Shown in pieces: positions 9,796 to 20,065 of a DNA stretch of 64,000 bases. Location of the stretch: assembly GCA_013298665.1 (NCBI GenBank), contig JAAFIK010000003.1, positions 19,908 through 83,907 on the forward strand, written 5' to 3'. The notes beneath the pieces are model-generated. The model saw nothing but the letters and a program-made list of their open reading frames with translations. It did no database searches and was not told the origin of the DNA. Origin of the DNA: Chitinophagales bacterium (GTDB lineage: Bacteria > Bacteroidota > Bacteroidia > Chitinophagales > Chitinophagaceae). The translations under genes and the position numbers were made by a program. Every line of letters starts with the position of its first letter. Positions within the stretch are counted from its first letter, which is position 1.

Positions 9796-12237
9796 TTAAT
9801 CCCTGTCTTTGCCCTTTTTTTCATCACCTGTTGCGGTTTGCAGAAAAGCACTCCGCCTTGGCGCGGGCATTATACTTCTTTCACCTTTTACCGCCTTCCA
9901 GATGACCTGGCTGAACAGGAGATCGGGGGCACGGTCTTCCCTGCTGAAATCGAATGTTTCGCTCAGGCGTGCACTTGCTGTAGCCCGGGTATTTTTATCA
10001 CCAAGGTTTACCCGGGCGGGTACAGCGGTGAATATCGTGGTATCGGGTGTTTGGGAAAAGCACCGCCACATGGGCACTGCTGCGGCATCGTACTGGCTCA
10101 TCGGCGGTAAGCCCAGTATCAATTCTATGGTACGGAGCATTGATGATGTGGAATAGGGGGTATGGTCCGCAAATTGTCTTTTTACCCAACCCCCGGCCAC
10201 ATAAGCAGTAGACCGGTGTGCATCAATATGATCCGGGCCATTCTGTGCATCGTCTTCTGTAATAAATACCACGCTTTCTTTCCAGATGCTGCTCCTCGAT
10301 AAATACTCCACAAACATACCCACGGCAAGATCATTATCTGCTACGTGCGCAAACGGAGTAGGGCGACCGATGCGCTGCCCTTCTGTATGGTCATTGATAA
10401 AGCGCAATGAATTGAAACGGGGTACCTGGTTGGCCAGCAGCAGCGAATTAAACTCCCTGCGCCATTGGTAAAAACGGGTGGTATCCCGTACACTTTCATC
10501 CCAACTGGTATAGTAGGGGCAGAAATGATTTTCGAGAATGGGGATATTGGCTTTGTAGTCGTCGGCAAACTCTCCGTAGGTGCGGTAGCTCAGGCCTGCT
10601 CTTTTGCAATAATCCCAGATGAAGCCATTTTTAGGATTGGCGATGGCCCGGTTGCCTTCAGCATCATAGTTACCGCCACGATTGCCATAGCTGCTTACCC
10701 ATGTCTTTTCGAGGTAATCGTTTGCATTGGCAGACAGTGACCAGTTGTGCCCGTCAGCGCTTACTTCACCATCCACATAAAAGTGATCGAGCAGTACAAA
10801 CGTCTTAGCCAGCTTATGCTGATTGGGGGTGATGTTTTCGCCAAAGAGTACCAGGCTGGTATCACCATCGCCTTCTTTTACATCGCCGAGCACCTGGTCG
10901 TAAGTCCGGTTTTCTTTGATGATGTAAAAAACATACCTGATGGGAGAGGGATCGCCTACTTTCATCGGTATGGGATTGCCTGGTTCTCCGGCAGCCAGTA
11001 ATTCCTTGTCTTTGGTATAAGGCGTATTTTCATACACTGTTTTTGCATAAGCAGCAAGTGTTTTTGCAGATGGTTCGTTGATGATGCTTAACGTACCTTT
11101 CATCAGCCCGCCAATGTATTCCACTTTTGTTGCTGCGGGCTTTTCTCCCTTCTGGTAAGTAACTTTCTGCTTTGCGCTTACGGGGTTCGGGCCGTTTGGA
11201 TTGGCAAAAGAAGAAAATCCCTTACCATTTGTTACCCATATTTTTCTGCCGGTTACTTTTACATTTGTCGGGTACCAGCCTACGGGTATAAAACCCTTTG
11301 CCCGGCTGTTGCCCTTTTCGGATACATCAAATACCGCCAGGCAGTTGTTGTCGGCATTGGCAATATACAGGGTCTGTTGGTTTTCCGAAAGTGCCAGGCC
11401 ATTACTGGCAGAACCGGCAGGTGCATTCGGGTAGAGTGCTGCATTCAGTACCTCTGTTACTTTTCTGGCGGGTACATCAATCACAGAAACGCTGTTGTCG
11501 TTTGCATTGGCCACAAAGAGCCGCTTCCCGTTTTTGGATAGCAGGAGTTCGTTCGGATTGTCGCCCACGGCAATGGAGTCGGTTATTTTTGCATTGGCGA
11601 TATCATAGACCATCACTTTGTCGCCACCCCAAAGCGAAATGAATAATTCTTTTTTACCGGCTGAAAGTACGCAGGCGTATGCCTCAGCACCAAGCGGTAC
11701 CTCCCGGATGGTTTTTTTTGTGGCCATGTCAATCACATACAAGGCATTATTTTCCTTTGTAACCACAAATAATTTTTGCTGCGCATCATCTATGGCGATA
11801 CCTGCGGGCGAAATTTTGTTGGGCCAGGGGGCACCGAGTATAATCGTATCGGCAATGGATAATTTTTGGTTGATGATGTTGTAGCGTAATATCCAGTTGT
11901 CATTTCCGCCAGCCACAAACAGTGCGCGTTCGTTGGCGCTGAATGCGAGGCCATACCAGCATTTTGCAACTTCAATGTTATCGAGCACTTTTCCGGAAAC
12001 TGTATTGATGAGCTGCAGGCTCTGCACGCCCTGGCCATTATTGGTTACGGCCAGCAGTTTTTTTGATGCGGAAACGGCCATGTTCAGCGGCAGGTCGCCC
12101 AGCGGTAAGGACCGGCCCGCCGGGGAGAGTGTCCATCCATTGGGCAGGACTACTTTCGGGGCAGTCTTCTGGGCAAGCGCCATCACTGGCAGCAGTAACA
12201 AAGTAGCGGTACACCATTTTTTTATGCAAATCATCAT
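9796..12237 (-). CDS. Beta-propeller (YncE-like)/phosphoesterase family protein 1
   Basis: YVTN-like repeats (LLSKNGKRLFVANANDNSVSVIDV) then PF04185-like domain (RYVFYIIKENRTYDQVLGDVKEGDGD, HNWSLSANANDY, FITEDDAQNGPDHIDAHRS). Confidence 0.85.
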   Translation of the reverse strand: MMICIKKWCTATLLLLPVMALAQKTAPKVVLPNGWTLSPAGRSLPLGDLPLNMAVSASKKLLAVTNNGQGVQSLQLINTVSGKVLDNIEVAKCWYGLAFSANERALFVAGGNDNWILRYNIINQKLSIADTIILGAPWPNKISPAGIAIDDAQQKLFVVTKENNALYVIDMATKKTIREVPLGAEAYACVLSAGKKELFISLWGGDKVMVYDIANAKITDSIAVGDNPNELLLSKNGKRLFVANANDNSVSVIDVPARKVTEVLNAALYPNAPAGSASNGLALSENQQTLYIANADNNCLAVFDVSEKGNSRAKGFIPVGWYPTNVKVTGRKIWVTNGKGFSSFANPNGPNPVSAKQKVTYQKGEKPAATKVEYIGGLMKGTLSIINEPSAKTLAAYAKTVYENTPYTKDKELLAAGEPGNPIPMKVGDPSPIRYVFYIIKENRTYDQVLGDVKEGDGDTSLVLFGENITPNQHKLAKTFVLLDHFYVDGEVSADGHNWSLSANANDYLEKTWVSSYGNRGGNYDAEGNRAIANPKNGFIWDYCKRAGLSYRTYGEFADDYKANIPILENHFCPYYTSWDESVRDTTRFYQWRREFNSLLLANQVPRFNSLRFINDHTEGQRIGRPTPFAHVADNDLAVGMFVEYLSRSSIWKESVVFITEDDAQNGPDHIDAHRSTAYVAGGWVKRQFADHTPYSTSSMLRTIELILGLPPMSQYDAAAVPMWRCFSQTPDTTIFTAVPARVNLGDKNTRATASARLSETFDFSREDRAPDLLFSQVIWKAVKGERSIMPAPRRSAFLQTATGDEKKGKDRD

Positions 12238-12247
12238 GTGCTTGTTT

Positions 12248-14947
12248 TTATTGATTGATGGCTTTTCGCATATCGGTTACATTATCCATGGCCGGGCCTT
12301 GCAGCACTTTACGCCAATCAATACTCCTGGGGTATTTTTTCATGGCTTTGTCTGCATCAAATACCCTTGTGTCGTGCTGTTCTAAAGTAAAGGGGGTGAA
12401 GTCAGGTTTGTCTGTAAAGAAATCCTGCAGTAGTGTTGCGGTTACATCATACTGGTTCACATAGTTTACGCCAAGGATATTGTATATGGTTTTAAGGATA
12501 GCGCCAAAGTTGGCATGTGTATGGCTCACGTATCCGTGTTTGACATATGGCCCTGCCATCATCAGTATGCTGCGGTGTGCGTCAATATGATCCACACCAC
12601 CCTGCGGATCGTCTTCTGTAATGATGACGAGCATATTTTTCCAGTAGGGGGTGCGGGACAGGAAATGCAGGATCCGGCCAACGGCAAGGTCATTGTCGGC
12701 CATAAATGAATGCCGGTAGGGGTAGCCATCATCCGGTCTTGGGGAGGCCGTATGGTCGTTGGGTACCTGCATGGCTACGAGGGCGGGCATCTTTTGCTTT
12801 CCGTGCAGCCACATTTTTGTAAACTCTTCTTCAAACTGGTTCATCCTGAACTGGTCGGGAATATTGGTATTGTAACCCGCATAATTGGTGCTGGTACGGG
12901 TATATAATGCTTTTTGCATAGGCACCATTACGGCATGTGCAGCACCGGTGGCCGTATCATGCCATTCTTCGCGTACGTGCGCGGTTTCATTGGCTTCGCC
13001 AAAATTGTAAAAGGAGATGTTTCTCCGCTCCAGGGCTTCCCATAACCCGCCTGTTTCTGCATAGTCTTCAGGATCCATGCTGCCTGTAGAGCCCGGGAAG
13101 CGCCGCCCGGGTGCTTTTGAAAACAACTTTGCCGTTTTACTTACATCGGAATTGGCTTCTACCCATTCGTTGGGAATTACGCCCATCATCCAGTGGTGGC
13201 CATGAATGGAGGCATCGCTGTCGCAGTAAAAATTATCGCTGAAGGCAAATTGCCTGGCTGCTTTATGGTGGTTGGGCGATACGCGCATGCCGGGGAATAA
13301 TGGACGGAGCGAGTCGGGGAGGGTATATTCGCAGTTTACGCCAAACCTGGCGAGGCTGCTGTCGCCTTCAGCATTTTTCAACTGACCGAACACTTCGTCA
13401 TAGGTGCGGTTTTCCTTAGTGATGTAAACGATGTGTTGTACCGGACTTTTTCTTATGCGGGGTAATGGTGGCAGTGGATTTCTGCCATCGTCCACCATTG
13501 TTTTTACCGTAAATGTATTGGCAATGGTCTGGCGGGTAAGGGCTGCCAGTGTTTCAGTATTGCCCAGTGGCACTTTTTGAAAACTGCCCAACTGGATATC
13601 GCCGATATAAGTTCCCTGTGGTGGCGCCGTAAAGCTTTTGCCGCCATTGGGGCCTGCACCCAGACCCCGGCAGGAGGTGATGTAGATTTCTTTTTCGTCT
13701 TTTGACAAACGCACCCTTGATGGCCCCCAGCCGGTGGGGATCAATCCTTTGGTGATTTTTTTGCGCAGGTCAATTACCGCTATGGCGTTGGCACCGAGCA
13801 ACGCTACATAAAGTGTCTGCTCATCTTTGCTCAGGGTAATACCAAAGGGCAGCAAACCACGGTAACGGTCGATGCGTTTATCCATGGTGATGGGAATATG
13901 ACCGATGATTTTATGCCGCTTATAATCGATCACTGAAATATTGTCGTTGGTGGCATTGGTTACATAAGCATAGGTTTTTCCTGCGGCAATAGAATTGGGG
14001 CTGGCACCGCCTACTACTTCCGCATCTTCAATCATCTCGCCTACCTGGTTGCCTGTTTTGAACTTATCCATTACCCGGTTGGTACGCAGATCGATGGTAA
14101 ATACACTCATCGCTTCCGGTGAAGCGGGACTGCCCACGCCCGGTATTTTTTTGCCTTCGATCATAGTACCTTCAATGGAGGCCTTTGTATTGTCGCCATA
14201 GGGGTGGCGTGAAATCATCATGGCCTCCTTGTTTTCTTTGGTCATGCCTTCCACGAGGGGATAGGCATACATGCCCACGTTGGCCACAAATGCAGTTTTT
14301 TTGTCCGGACTGATGGCAAGGCCAAAGGGTTGCCGGCCTGCGGGGATGGATGCGGTTATTTTATGCTGCAGCAGGTTATAGCGTACCAGGCGAAAGTTTC
14401 CCCTGTCGAGCACCAGGAGTTCATCATCATTCAGCAGCAGATCGGAAGTGAAACTGTCTTCAAAGTTCAGGCCATTTACCACACCATTGAGCGAAATGGA
14501 ATCGACCTGCTGCATCGTTTCAGTATCATAGACAACCACTGAACCATTGTCGCCACCACTCAGGTAAATGGTCCGGGAATCTTTGCCGAAGGCCACACCA
14601 AGGAAAGCGCCATCGGGGAGGGGAGATTTTATTTTTTTGTCATAGCCGGGTACCCTCAGGCCATTCATGGCAGCGATATCGATAAGGGTAAATACGCCAT
14701 TGTGCAGGGTTACCGCTTTTTTGCCATCAGGTGAAATGGCGAGGCCGAAGGGGTCGTGTGTGATGCGGAGCAAGCTGCCTGCGGGTGTAAGCAACCGGCC
14801 ACTGGGCAACACAGAAGTGCCGGTTTCATTAATGCTGCAAAAACGATCCTTACCGGGTACTTCCAGGATGGTAAAGGATTGTTGTGCCCGGCTGCAGTTG
14901 CAGGATAAAACAAAAAGCAATACGATAACTGATCTGTACATGTTCAA
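12248..14947 (-). CDS. Beta-propeller (YncE-like)/phosphoesterase family protein 2
   Basis: Paralog of preceding gene: HIVYITKENRTYDEVFGQLKNAEGD, IHGHHWMMG, IITEDDPQGGVDHIDAHRS. Confidence 0.85.
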   Translation of the reverse strand: MNMYRSVIVLLFVLSCNCSRAQQSFTILEVPGKDRFCSINETGTSVLPSGRLLTPAGSLLRITHDPFGLAISPDGKKAVTLHNGVFTLIDIAAMNGLRVPGYDKKIKSPLPDGAFLGVAFGKDSRTIYLSGGDNGSVVVYDTETMQQVDSISLNGVVNGLNFEDSFTSDLLLNDDELLVLDRGNFRLVRYNLLQHKITASIPAGRQPFGLAISPDKKTAFVANVGMYAYPLVEGMTKENKEAMMISRHPYGDNTKASIEGTMIEGKKIPGVGSPASPEAMSVFTIDLRTNRVMDKFKTGNQVGEMIEDAEVVGGASPNSIAAGKTYAYVTNATNDNISVIDYKRHKIIGHIPITMDKRIDRYRGLLPFGITLSKDEQTLYVALLGANAIAVIDLRKKITKGLIPTGWGPSRVRLSKDEKEIYITSCRGLGAGPNGGKSFTAPPQGTYIGDIQLGSFQKVPLGNTETLAALTRQTIANTFTVKTMVDDGRNPLPPLPRIRKSPVQHIVYITKENRTYDEVFGQLKNAEGDSSLARFGVNCEYTLPDSLRPLFPGMRVSPNHHKAARQFAFSDNFYCDSDASIHGHHWMMGVIPNEWVEANSDVSKTAKLFSKAPGRRFPGSTGSMDPEDYAETGGLWEALERRNISFYNFGEANETAHVREEWHDTATGAAHAVMVPMQKALYTRTSTNYAGYNTNIPDQFRMNQFEEEFTKMWLHGKQKMPALVAMQVPNDHTASPRPDDGYPYRHSFMADNDLAVGRILHFLSRTPYWKNMLVIITEDDPQGGVDHIDAHRSILMMAGPYVKHGYVSHTHANFGAILKTIYNILGVNYVNQYDVTATLLQDFFTDKPDFTPFTLEQHDTRVFDADKAMKKYPRSIDWRKVLQGPAMDNVTDMRKAINQ

Positions 14948-15100
14948 TATTTATCTCAACGCCTGCGGTATTGCGATGCTGATATCCACCATGCCGCAAA
15001 CAAAACTACGGTTAAAAAAACTGCGGATGTTTATTTGCCAACAGTAAGGCGGAATTTAGATAAATTCCGCCTTTATATCTACCCTTTTTTAAAAAAATGA

Positions 15101-16660
15101 TTATTTGATAATCCACATTTTGGCATTGATGTCATCGTTGCCACCGTATTGGGATTGTATGGCACTGTTCACATTTGCTGCATTTACGGCTTTTTCTGCT
15201 GCGGGATATTGAAAGCGTAAGGCAACCCTGTTGCTGTTGCCTGATCCTGCACCCGTTTGAAATGCCGGCATGCCCGTTCTTCTCCAGTTATAGTAAGCTT
15301 CCCAGCCACTGTTCTGGTAAAAGGCCAGGTATTTCTGCGTCAGTATCTGGTTGAGGCCACCGGTGGTATTGCCGGCATATTTAACAGTTCCCTGGTTGTA
15401 ATAGGCATCCCAATCGAAGTTGATGGTATAGCTGTTGTAGTCGGCAAGTGAGCCGCCTATTTTTTGAAAATTGACAGTGTTTACCCCATTGGCGAGGCCA
15501 TAAAAACCGATGCTGGCCTTTATGCCTTTGCTGTACCAGTCTTCTGCGTTGCCGGTAACCCAGCCGCGATTGATGGCTTCTGCAATATTGAAACACATTT
15601 CAGGGTATCCTATCTGGATGCAGTTTTCTGCGGTGTACGTACTGTAATAGCGTTTACGGTTGATAAATGAATACAACCCCTTGCCTGCATTGGAACTCAT
15701 GGTGGCAAGGTCTTCCCCGCTGTTTGAACCCTGAAAAGCCTGGAAACTGTTGGGGGCTGCACCGGCGCGTACCAGCGAATCTGCCGGTTCGGCAACAACA
15801 AATGTGCGGGGATCTTTGAAAGCAACCAGCGTATTGAGGTAGGTGGCTGCCATATTGTAGCGTGCAACATCAAAACCATAGGAATCCGGGTTGGTGGGAT
15901 ATTTGTTATACTGGTTGTTATAGACATATTGCATATTATCCGCCATACCTGTAAACATGGCATACTTTGACGCGTTGCTGAGTGTTTCCGCAAACTTCTG
16001 TTTGATGTTAAGGTCTGTATCACTGGCATAACGGCTCAACTGGATCAATACCCGCAGTTTGAATGCACTCACTACTTTACGCCACCTGGCAAGGTCGTTG
16101 CTGAAGTAGAAGTCGCCGGATAAAACATAGTTCCCTTTGGTGATTACGGAACCCATATCATTATTGGCTTCTTCGAGCCAGGTCAGTACCTGTTTGAAAA
16201 CATCTTTTTGTGTATCGTACCTGGGCGTGAAATTGCTGAGCGACTGGAGCGCTTCGGTCATCGGGATATCACCCGTTTGCATGGTGAGGTTGTAATACAG
16301 GTAAGCCCGGAGAAATTTACCGATCGCACTGTACGGATTGGGTGCAGGCGCGCCTTTAGCAGCTTCTTCCTCCATTTTCAGCACATTTTTCAGTATGGCG
16401 TAAGTATTGTACGATACGTTGGTCCAGTTGTATTGCTGATCGCCATAGTAGGCATAGTTGCAGCAGTAGAACTGGTTCCAGCGTTGTGTGGAATTGAACG
16501 GACCGTAGTAAACATCTGTCAGCACCCCACCGAGTACAAGATTGGGTGGAACGGCCGTGGGACGGTTGGGGTCGGTCTGCAGGTCGTCAAATTTCTTTTT
16601 GCAGGATACCGCACCAAGCATCGGTAAAGCAATGGCGAGGATATATATTATCTTTTTCAT
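15101..16660 (-). CDS. SusD/RagB-like nutrient-binding lipoprotein
   Basis: Lipobox-like MKKIIYILAIALPMLGAVSCKKKFDDLQTDPNRPT; C-terminal SusD features (ENCIQIGYPEMCFNIAEAINRG, YLAFYQNSGWEAYYNWRRTGMP); directly downstream of SusC. Confidence 0.93.
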   Translation of the reverse strand: MKKIIYILAIALPMLGAVSCKKKFDDLQTDPNRPTAVPPNLVLGGVLTDVYYGPFNSTQRWNQFYCCNYAYYGDQQYNWTNVSYNTYAILKNVLKMEEEAAKGAPAPNPYSAIGKFLRAYLYYNLTMQTGDIPMTEALQSLSNFTPRYDTQKDVFKQVLTWLEEANNDMGSVITKGNYVLSGDFYFSNDLARWRKVVSAFKLRVLIQLSRYASDTDLNIKQKFAETLSNASKYAMFTGMADNMQYVYNNQYNKYPTNPDSYGFDVARYNMAATYLNTLVAFKDPRTFVVAEPADSLVRAGAAPNSFQAFQGSNSGEDLATMSSNAGKGLYSFINRKRYYSTYTAENCIQIGYPEMCFNIAEAINRGWVTGNAEDWYSKGIKASIGFYGLANGVNTVNFQKIGGSLADYNSYTINFDWDAYYNQGTVKYAGNTTGGLNQILTQKYLAFYQNSGWEAYYNWRRTGMPAFQTGAGSGNSNRVALRFQYPAAEKAVNAANVNSAIQSQYGGNDDINAKMWIIK

Positions 16661-16678
16661 TTGAATCTATTTATCAGT

Positions 16679-19600
16679 TTAGAAAACAAAATTGATGTTG
16701 AACCCATAACTGCGGGTGGTGGGTGTTTGCAGGTTGATGCTGGACTGGCTGCCGGCATACTGGTCGATGTCCACATCCTTAAAGCGGTTGTCCCTGATTA
16801 CATAGAGCAGGTTACGCGCTACAAACGACATGGAAGCACCCTGGATAAATCCGCGCCCTAAAAACTTTTTGGGCAGACTGTACCCCAGCACTATTTCACG
16901 AAGTTTGAAGAAGGTCTTGCTCATCATATTGGGTTCGGGAATACTGTGTACCCGGCTGATGTAATCCTGTACAAATGTTTTGGTGGTATTATTGGCAAAC
17001 TGCAGGTTGGCGTAGTTGGTGATCTGCCCGGTAACGGCATCAAAGGCTATGGGTACACCATTGGATACCTGAACACCTTCGCCCGTATAAGCTTTGTTGC
17101 CGAGATTGTCTTCAATACGCGCAATCCCGAATGCTCCCTGTATGGTTTCGATATGTCTGCCCCCCTGGAAAGTTTTCTTGCGTACATAATCTTCCATCAC
17201 ACCACCCACGCGGCCATCTACCTGAAAACTCAGGGTAATGTCTTTGTACCTGAATTTGTTGGTCATACCCCAAACCCAGTCGGGGTTTGCCGTGCCGGCA
17301 TACTGCGCTACGGGTAATATGATGGGCCGGCCACCAGCATCGTTAATGATGCGGCCATCCTGTGTGCGGGCAAACTTGCGGATATAGACTTCATCTACAC
17401 GGCTGCCTACTTTGTAGAACGTATTCAGTGCAGCTACGCCGGCCGGCAGTTCCTTAAAGGTTTCTTTGAAAGTGGACAAGTTGAGCAATACATCCCAACT
17501 GAAGCCATTGCGCAATTTCACCGGTGTGCCTGTTACAGAGAGTTCAAAACCTCTTTTCTGTGTCTTGGTGGCATTGAGCGTATAGTTGCTGTAGCCTGAT
17601 GCTGAAGATATCTGTTTGCTGAAAATCTGTGGCCCGTCAATATAATTAAAGTAAGCCACATCAACGCTCAGCCTGTTTTTCAGGAAGCGCATATCCAGCC
17701 CAAGCTCCGTACTGGTGCGGTTGTCTGGTTTGATGTTATCGTCCACTAAGGAATTGGTAAACCTTGCTTCTGTTATATTATTGTAACCAGCCGTTGTACT
17801 GTACACACTGCTGTTGTTGTAAGAAGGTCCGCCATAGGTGGAAGTGTATTCTGCACCGTAGCCCAGCGGATAACTATTACCCGGTGTGGCACCGATGGTA
17901 CCGGATACAAAATTACCGCCACCGCGAACGGCAGCAAATGAGCCCCTGAGTTTGAGCAGGGAAATAAAGCCAGGCAGTTTGGCGTAATCTGAAATGACTG
18001 TGCTTGCACTCACGGAAGGGTAGAAGAAGGTATTGTTTTTGGAAAACAGTGCCGACAGTTTGTCGATACGTCCGGTTGCATTGATGTTGGCATATTTACC
18101 CAGGCCAAAGTCAACAGAAGTAAATGCACTTAATACCCGCATGTCTGAAGAAAAGTTGTAGGCTTTAACAGGATTCCGGCTGTTGGCGAATGTATAGACA
18201 TTCGGCACATTCAGGTAATCTGTGGTGATAAAACTGGACGAGTAATTGAATGAACGGAGGTTGGTGCCTGCAAATCCGTTGATGTTGAGGAAATTGGCAA
18301 TTTTTGGTGATTTTAAACGCAGCATGAGTTCGGTATTGTTTTCAAACAGCGACCGCTTGTCTTCCCGATAGTCACCACGGCCTTCTTCGCGTCCATACGG
18401 GTGTGCAGAGAAAGGCATTTTTTCCGTACGCGTCAGGTCGTAAGTGGTGATGGAGGTGCGCGCCATCAACTCGGCAACATTGTTGAATTTGTACGTTAAA
18501 GTAGTGTAGGCATAGATGTCATTCTTGTGGTGACCGCGCAGCCATTCGTAACTCATGAAGTATGGGTTGTGGTAGCGCTGGTATTCTGCATATATGCTTT
18601 GTACACCTTCTTTGCCGGGTTGCCAGTAACTGCGCATATCATCGATATTCCAGTCGGCAGCACCCCAGATGGTAATATTGTAGATGACACTGTTGGGACC
18701 ATAGTTTACATCCGGGATATTATCGGTGTATTGTTTGTTAAAATTGATATTGGCATCCAGCGTTAATTTTTTGCTGAACCGGAGGGTGGATGCCAGGTTG
18801 AAGCTTGTTGAATTGAGACTGGTATTGGGAACCAATCCGCGTTGATAGGTATGCCCCACGGAAAAACGGAGGTCATATTTTTCTCCGCTTGCGGCTACGG
18901 AGATATTGTTGGTGGAGAGGATGCCTGTTTGTATAAAGCGCTTCAGGTTATCTCTACCACGGGCTACCCAGGGTGTTTTGGCCCGGATGCCGGTTACCGG
19001 ATCAACGGGGCTGTCGTATTGTTCAATCAACTGGCCGTCAAATCTTGGTCCCCAGATATCATAATCATTATCATTGATGCCCCCGCCCTTGCCATCACCG
19101 AATTTATACTTGCCGTGATCGCCGGGGCCATACAGATCCTGCGTTTTGGGCAGTGCAATAAAACCGTTGTTGAATTGTGTGCTGCTGTTGAACTCAACAG
19201 CGATGCCGCGTTTGTCTTTTGTGCCTTTTTTTGTGTTGATGATGATGGCGCCGTTTTGTCCGCGATAGCCGTATAATGCAGACGCAACAGGGCCTTTTAG
19301 TACGGTATAGCTTTCAATATCATCTGAGTTGATGTTCCAGGTATCGGAGTTGATGGGTACACCATCCACCACATAAAGGCTGATGGCACCACCGCGGAGC
19401 AATACCTGCGGGTTGCCGAGCAGTTCGGCAGAGGCGCCTACTGTTAATCCGGATACCTTGCCCACCAATGAATTGATTGCATTCGGCTCCCTTGCTTTTA
19501 CCAGGTCTTCTCCTTTGACTTCCTGCGTGGAGTAACCGATGATCTTCTTGTCTTTTTTCACACCAAGTGCGGTTACGACTACATCGGTCAATTGTTTATT

Positions 19601-19921
19601 GACCGGAAGCAGCGTAATGGTGTAAAATGACTGGTCTCCGTTTGCCAGGATGGTTGAAGACTGAAAACCGGTAAAACTGATGGTGATGGTTTCACCTTTT
19701 TGCGCATTGATGCTGAAAGCACCTGTTGCGTCTGTGGCTACTGTTTTACCGGATTTTTTTGCGGTAACCGATGCGCCGGAAAGTCCTTCGCCGGTATTGG
19801 CGTCAGTAACTTTTCCTTTTACATGTACGGGTTGTGATTTGTTTTGTGCGTAGGTGCCAGGGACAAAAAGTAATAAGCCCGCGACCAGTACAAACAGAAG
19901 TGTACACTTATGCTGTTTCAT
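16679..19921 (-). CDS. SusC/RagA-family TonB-linked outer membrane protein
   Basis: Carboxypeptidase-like N-domain, plug (VVVTALGVKKDKKIIGYSTQEVKGEDL), C-terminal beta-barrel; start set at MKQHKCTLLFVL signal peptide. Confidence 0.95.
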   Translation of the reverse strand: MKQHKCTLLFVLVAGLLLFVPGTYAQNKSQPVHVKGKVTDANTGEGLSGASVTAKKSGKTVATDATGAFSINAQKGETITISFTGFQSSTILANGDQSFYTITLLPVNKQLTDVVVTALGVKKDKKIIGYSTQEVKGEDLVKAREPNAINSLVGKVSGLTVGASAELLGNPQVLLRGGAISLYVVDGVPINSDTWNINSDDIESYTVLKGPVASALYGYRGQNGAIIINTKKGTKDKRGIAVEFNSSTQFNNGFIALPKTQDLYGPGDHGKYKFGDGKGGGINDNDYDIWGPRFDGQLIEQYDSPVDPVTGIRAKTPWVARGRDNLKRFIQTGILSTNNISVAASGEKYDLRFSVGHTYQRGLVPNTSLNSTSFNLASTLRFSKKLTLDANINFNKQYTDNIPDVNYGPNSVIYNITIWGAADWNIDDMRSYWQPGKEGVQSIYAEYQRYHNPYFMSYEWLRGHHKNDIYAYTTLTYKFNNVAELMARTSITTYDLTRTEKMPFSAHPYGREEGRGDYREDKRSLFENNTELMLRLKSPKIANFLNINGFAGTNLRSFNYSSSFITTDYLNVPNVYTFANSRNPVKAYNFSSDMRVLSAFTSVDFGLGKYANINATGRIDKLSALFSKNNTFFYPSVSASTVISDYAKLPGFISLLKLRGSFAAVRGGGNFVSGTIGATPGNSYPLGYGAEYTSTYGGPSYNNSSVYSTTAGYNNITEARFTNSLVDDNIKPDNRTSTELGLDMRFLKNRLSVDVAYFNYIDGPQIFSKQISSASGYSNYTLNATKTQKRGFELSVTGTPVKLRNGFSWDVLLNLSTFKETFKELPAGVAALNTFYKVGSRVDEVYIRKFARTQDGRIINDAGGRPIILPVAQYAGTANPDWVWGMTNKFRYKDITLSFQVDGRVGGVMEDYVRKKTFQGGRHIETIQGAFGIARIEDNLGNKAYTGEGVQVSNGVPIAFDAVTGQITNYANLQFANNTTKTFVQDYISRVHSIPEPNMMSKTFFKLREIVLGYSLPKKFLGRGFIQGASMSFVARNLLYVIRDNRFKDVDIDQYAGSQSSINLQTPTTRSYGFNINFVF

Positions 19922-20065
19922 AAACATGGTTTGTTTTAGACCACAAACGTAGTCCTCCAATGTTATGAAATGGTGCAGATTAGGTTAAGCAAATGTGAAG
20001 TAATACTATACAAGATGGGTTAATCAGGTCAATAAGTTTATAAATAGTGAACTTTTGCGATTTTT

